This document shows, piece by piece, positions 61,666-64,000 of a DNA stretch of 64,000 nt (within the stretch, counting starts at the first letter, position 1; every line of letters begins with the position of its first letter). Both the position numbers and the translations under genes were made by a program. The DNA is from Bacteroidales bacterium. GTDB taxonomy: Bacteria > Bacteroidota > Bacteroidia > Bacteroidales > UBA932. The DNA is taken from NCBI GenBank assembly GCA_024402135.1, contig JAKSJN010000006.1, forward strand, positions 62,001 through 126,000, in the 5' to 3' direction. The notes beneath the pieces were generated by a model. That model saw only the letters and a list, made by a program, of their open reading frames with translations, was not told the DNA's origin and made no database searches.

Positions 61666-61702
61666 AAAAAGAGGATGACTCAGCCGAGCCATCCTCTTTT
61701 TT
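61666..61702. terminator. Bidirectional terminator; copy 2 of a repeated hairpin
   Basis: GAGGATG (61671-61677) pairs with CATCCTC (61690-61696), extended by a five-base A/T arm, with AAAAA on the left and TTTTTT on the right. The core at 61670-61697 is the reverse complement of 57901-57928 apart from two loop bases. Confidence 0.85.
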
Positions 61703-61722
61703 GTCGTATAGTGATAAGTAGA

Positions 61723-62787
61723 TTACCAGTTCTTGCGGACAACGGTCCAGTTTGGATAGAATGCCTTGAGGACGTCATCGTCAAGGAAGAATGCACTATT
61801 GCTGATCTTGCCCTTGAGCTGCCAGTCGAGCCACTTGCGAACTGCTACTGCGTATGGACCACCATGAGTCTCATAGTATGTTCCTGAGTGACCGTCGAGG
61901 GTGTTGATCATGACGATAGGGAGGTGATTGATTCTCTCGAAGTCCTTAGCAGAGTTGCCATATGCAACATCGACAGGACCGCCGATAAGGTAGAAGATAG
62001 GAGTGTGGAGGTTCTCGAGAGCGCTCTTGGTTGCACCCTGCATCTCCATGTCACCGATGCCTGTATTGAGCATGACAACAGTCTTTACTCTAGGGTCGTA
62101 TGCGATAGCTAGGGTCTGCGCACCACCGCAAGACTGACCCATTGCAACTACGTTGTCGAGGTCGATGCAGTGATAGTACTCGGAAGCCGGATTCGCGTTC
62201 TGCTCGGTGATCCAGTCCATTGCCTCAAGCATCTGCTTAGGATAGGTACGGAAAGGTGCTGGCTGAGGAGCTGCGTTCTTCTTTGACTTCTTCTGGGAAG
62301 CCGCTGCCTTTGCAGCAGCTTCACGCCTTGCCTGCTCAGCAGCCTGACGTGCTGCGATCTCCTCTGCGGTAGGAGGGGTGACGATCTCGCCGTTTGCAAG
62401 CATGCATATCTCCTTGGTCGAAGGATATGCGCTCTTGAGGACGCCCTTCCACTGCTCGTTCACGTCACGCTCGTCGTATGGACCGATAGCGATGGCGATG
62501 TAGCCGTAAGAAGCGACCTCATTGAGAAGGTAACGCATCTCGACATTGTTGTTAACGCATGCGCCGTTGGCGTAGAGGATGACAGGAAGCTTTCCCTGGG
62601 CCTTGACGGCTGCATCGATGTCCTGAGGACGATAGATGGTGTGGGTAGGAAGGCTTTCGTCTGATACCATTTCAGCCTTGTAAGGACCGGTACCGCAGTC
62701 CTCGATGAACAGAATGTTCTCGGTCTGCGCATTCATGGCGATGCCCATGAACATCATGGCTGCCAAAGAAACGATTGTCTTTTTCAT
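61723..62787 (-). CDS. Exported alpha/beta hydrolase (dienelactone hydrolase/esterase-like)
   Basis: A 354-residue protein with signal peptide MKKTIVSLAAMMFMGIAMNAQ. The hydrolase domain has KLPVILYANGACVNN (oxyanion side) and the nucleophile elbow VVAMGQSCGGAQTLAIAYD with Ser in GQSCGG; a likely Asp/His lies in the C-terminal third (MINTLDGHSGTYYE). An Ala/Lys-rich insertion of ~45 residues (~133-178, EEIAARQAAEQARREAAAKA and on) splits the domain. Such proteins in Bacteroidales act on acetylated or feruloylated glycans, but the substrate here is unknown. It lies 19 bases after the DEAD-box gene. Confidence 0.82.
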   Translation of the reverse strand: MKKTIVSLAAMMFMGIAMNAQTENILFIEDCGTGPYKAEMVSDESLPTHTIYRPQDIDAAVKAQGKLPVILYANGACVNNNVEMRYLLNEVASYGYIAIAIGPYDERDVNEQWKGVLKSAYPSTKEICMLANGEIVTPPTAEEIAARQAAEQARREAAAKAAASQKKSKKNAAPQPAPFRTYPKQMLEAMDWITEQNANPASEYYHCIDLDNVVAMGQSCGGAQTLAIAYDPRVKTVVMLNTGIGDMEMQGATKSALENLHTPIFYLIGGPVDVAYGNSAKDFERINHLPIVMINTLDGHSGTYYETHGGPYAVAVRKWLDWQLKGKISNSAFFLDDDVLKAFYPNWTVVRKNW

Positions 62788-62806
62788 TGTGTTATTGATT
62801 TAATGA

Positions 62807-64000
62807 TCAGTTGTTCTTCTTTCTGTGCTTCTTCCGCGGCTCGGATTTCTCCTTGATTCCACGGTCGATCTGTTCGTCAGTTGCTTCGCTGACGCGGATG
62901 GAACGGCCTCTGAGGCGCAGTGATCCTAGTTCGCGCATTACCTCTTCCGCGTGAGCCTGGTCAACGTCAAAAAGGGAATAGCGGGTGAAGAGGTCGATGC
63001 GGCCGACTGAGATCTTTCCGTCTCCGGTCTTGCCGACGGTGTTGTTGATCATGCCGAGGAAGTCCTTGGGACCGAAGCCGTCCATCTTGCCGATGTTGAT
63101 GAACAGCTTTGTGAATCCCTCCTCGCGTTTTACCTCGACATGGTTTCTCTCCCGCTTGGTCTGGAGCGTGTCTGACTCTGCGGTGAAATCCTCGTTGTCG
63201 CGGTAGTAGGCGATGATACGGTTGAACTCCAGGGCGACCATACGCTTCACAAGTTCCTCCTTGTCCAGCCATTCCAGCTTGCTGAAAACGGAAGGAAGGA
63301 TATCGGAAATCTCTTCTTCGTTTACTTCCACCTTCTCGATGCGGTCCATGAGGTTGAAGATCTGCTTGCTGCATATCTCCTTGCCGGTCGGAATCTTGCC
63401 CACCTCGAAGGTCTTGTTGATGAGCTTCTCGATTGTGCGCACCTTGTGGGCTTCGCGCATGTTGAGGATAGCGATGGAGATTCCGGTCTTGCCTGCACGT
63501 CCTGTACGGCCGCTTCGATGCGTGTATACTTCGGTTTCGTCCGGCAGAGTGTAATTTATGACATGGGTCAGGTCGTCAACGTCCAGTCCGCGGGCTGCGA
63601 CGTCAGTCGCTACCAGAAGCTGGATGTTGTGGATGCGGAAACGCTGCATGACATAGTCTCGCTGGACCTGTGACAGGTCGCCGTGGAGTGAGTCCACGTT
63701 GTATCCGTCATGGATGAGCTTGTCTGCGATCTCCTGGGTTTCAACCTTGGTGCGGCAGAAGATGATACCGTATATCCTCGGATAGTAGTCAATGATGCGC
63801 TTGAGAGTCTGATACTTCTCCGTTGACTTCACCATGTAGCATATATGTCGGACAGATGCGGTACTCTCATTTTTGCGGCCGATCACGATCTCGCGAGGGT
63901 CCCGCATGTAAGTGCGCGATATCTTCTCGATCTCGGCAGGCATGGTGGCGGAGAAAAGAAGGGTGTTCCTGTTCTCGGGCACTGCGGCAAGGATGGTGTT
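62807..64000 (-). CDS. DEAD-box RNA helicase, N-terminal part outside window
   Basis: Only the C-terminal ~398 residues are inside the window; the frame is open past 64000, and the GTG at 63982 is an internal Val. Motif III reads LLFSATMP, then FCRTKVETQEIADKL, VATDVAARGLDVDDLTHVINY and the arginine-finger motif HRSGRTGRAGKTG. The final ~75 residues (DGKISVGRIDLFTRYSLFDVDQAHAEEVM, compressed) form a DbpA-type RNA-binding domain, followed by a Lys/Arg tail. It resembles the CsdA/DeaD group acting in ribosome assembly and cold response. Confidence 0.93.
   Translation of the reverse strand, partial: NTILAAVPENRNTLLFSATMPAEIEKISRTYMRDPREIVIGRKNESTASVRHICYMVKSTEKYQTLKRIIDYYPRIYGIIFCRTKVETQEIADKLIHDGYNVDSLHGDLSQVQRDYVMQRFRIHNIQLLVATDVAARGLDVDDLTHVINYTLPDETEVYTHRSGRTGRAGKTGISIAILNMREAHKVRTIEKLINKTFEVGKIPTGKEICSKQIFNLMDRIEKVEVNEEEISDILPSVFSKLEWLDKEELVKRMVALEFNRIIAYYRDNEDFTAESDTLQTKRERNHVEVKREEGFTKLFINIGKMDGFGPKDFLGMINNTVGKTGDGKISVGRIDLFTRYSLFDVDQAHAEEVMRELGSLRLRGRSIRVSEATDEQIDRGIKEKSEPRKKHRKKNN

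Overview
The window looks like a chromosomal segment of a Bacteroidales bacterium, most likely an uncultured gut or rumen type; genus cannot be resolved by reading alone. Many genes are preceded by the Bacteroidetes promoter form (a -7 box TAnnTTTG, several with a TTG/TTTG box 19-21 bases upstream) and have weak ribosome binding sites. The protein families fit: DUF4369/TlpA thioredoxins, PD40 propeller lipoproteins, Spy-like small periplasmic proteins, a GH51 arabinofuranosidase, YicC, DUF853, DUF554 and a Trk permease. Base composition is near 50% GC. Coding density is very high: no gap exceeds 300 bases, and I see no rRNA, tRNA, CRISPR array, prophage or insertion sequence.

Layout. 1-8.2 kb: a GNAT end; a cluster with a heme-motif propeller lipoprotein, a multi-span membrane protein, a TlpA-like thioredoxin lipoprotein, a barrel-like secreted protein and a small protein; a Ycf48-like BNR protein (minus); an epimerase plus ZIP transporter pair. 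8.2-15.3 kb: a Spy-like protein, CysE, then a tight six-gene arylpyruvate module (IorA, IorB, aminotransferase, PaaK, ACT protein, PaaI). 15.3-18.9 kb: MATE pump, a degenerate FAH-fold protein, a siderophore/B12-type binding lipoprotein and cytidine deaminase. 18.9-24 kb (minus): YicC, a lipoprotein, then DnaN, a DEDDh exonuclease and MnmA. 24-33.9 kb (plus): GlnS, ROK regulator, HAMP membrane protein overlapping TrkH, RecD-like helicase, mannose-1-phosphate guanylyltransferase, EF-hand protein, DUF554 and a double-HTH regulator. 33.9-45.4 kb: NhaC antiporter, PurU, an outer membrane protein with DUF853, GH51 with a MATE pump, DUF3737, MalY and a zinc metallopeptidase. 45.4-51.5 kb: a nitroreductase, then a porin-like protein leading a potABCD polyamine importer. 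51.5-57.9 kb: Lrp regulator and flavoprotein divergent from metX-thrA-asd. 57.9-64 kb: a Tat-exported iron-sulfur flavoprotein, LemA with DUF2207, a ProX-type deacylase, an esterase-like hydrolase and a partial DEAD-box helicase.

How the genes fit together. The clearest working units are the ior-paaK module (interconversion of aromatic amino acids, arylpyruvates and aryl-acetyl-CoA), the polyamine importer with its own outer-membrane partner, the aspartate-to-homoserine/methionine block (asd, thrA, metX) facing an Lrp-type regulator, and the extracytoplasmic heme/thiol cluster at 0.5-5.6 kb.

I found no whole system that I can confidently call new. The items most worth checking are a HAMP protein without output domain overlapping trkH; a c-type heme motif in a propeller lipoprotein beside a TlpA; a FAH-fold protein that has lost its metal ligands; a guanylyltransferase with its signature Arg replaced by Ser; a perfect 30-base palindrome inside a Tat signal sequence; and a 28-base hairpin present twice in opposite orientation.
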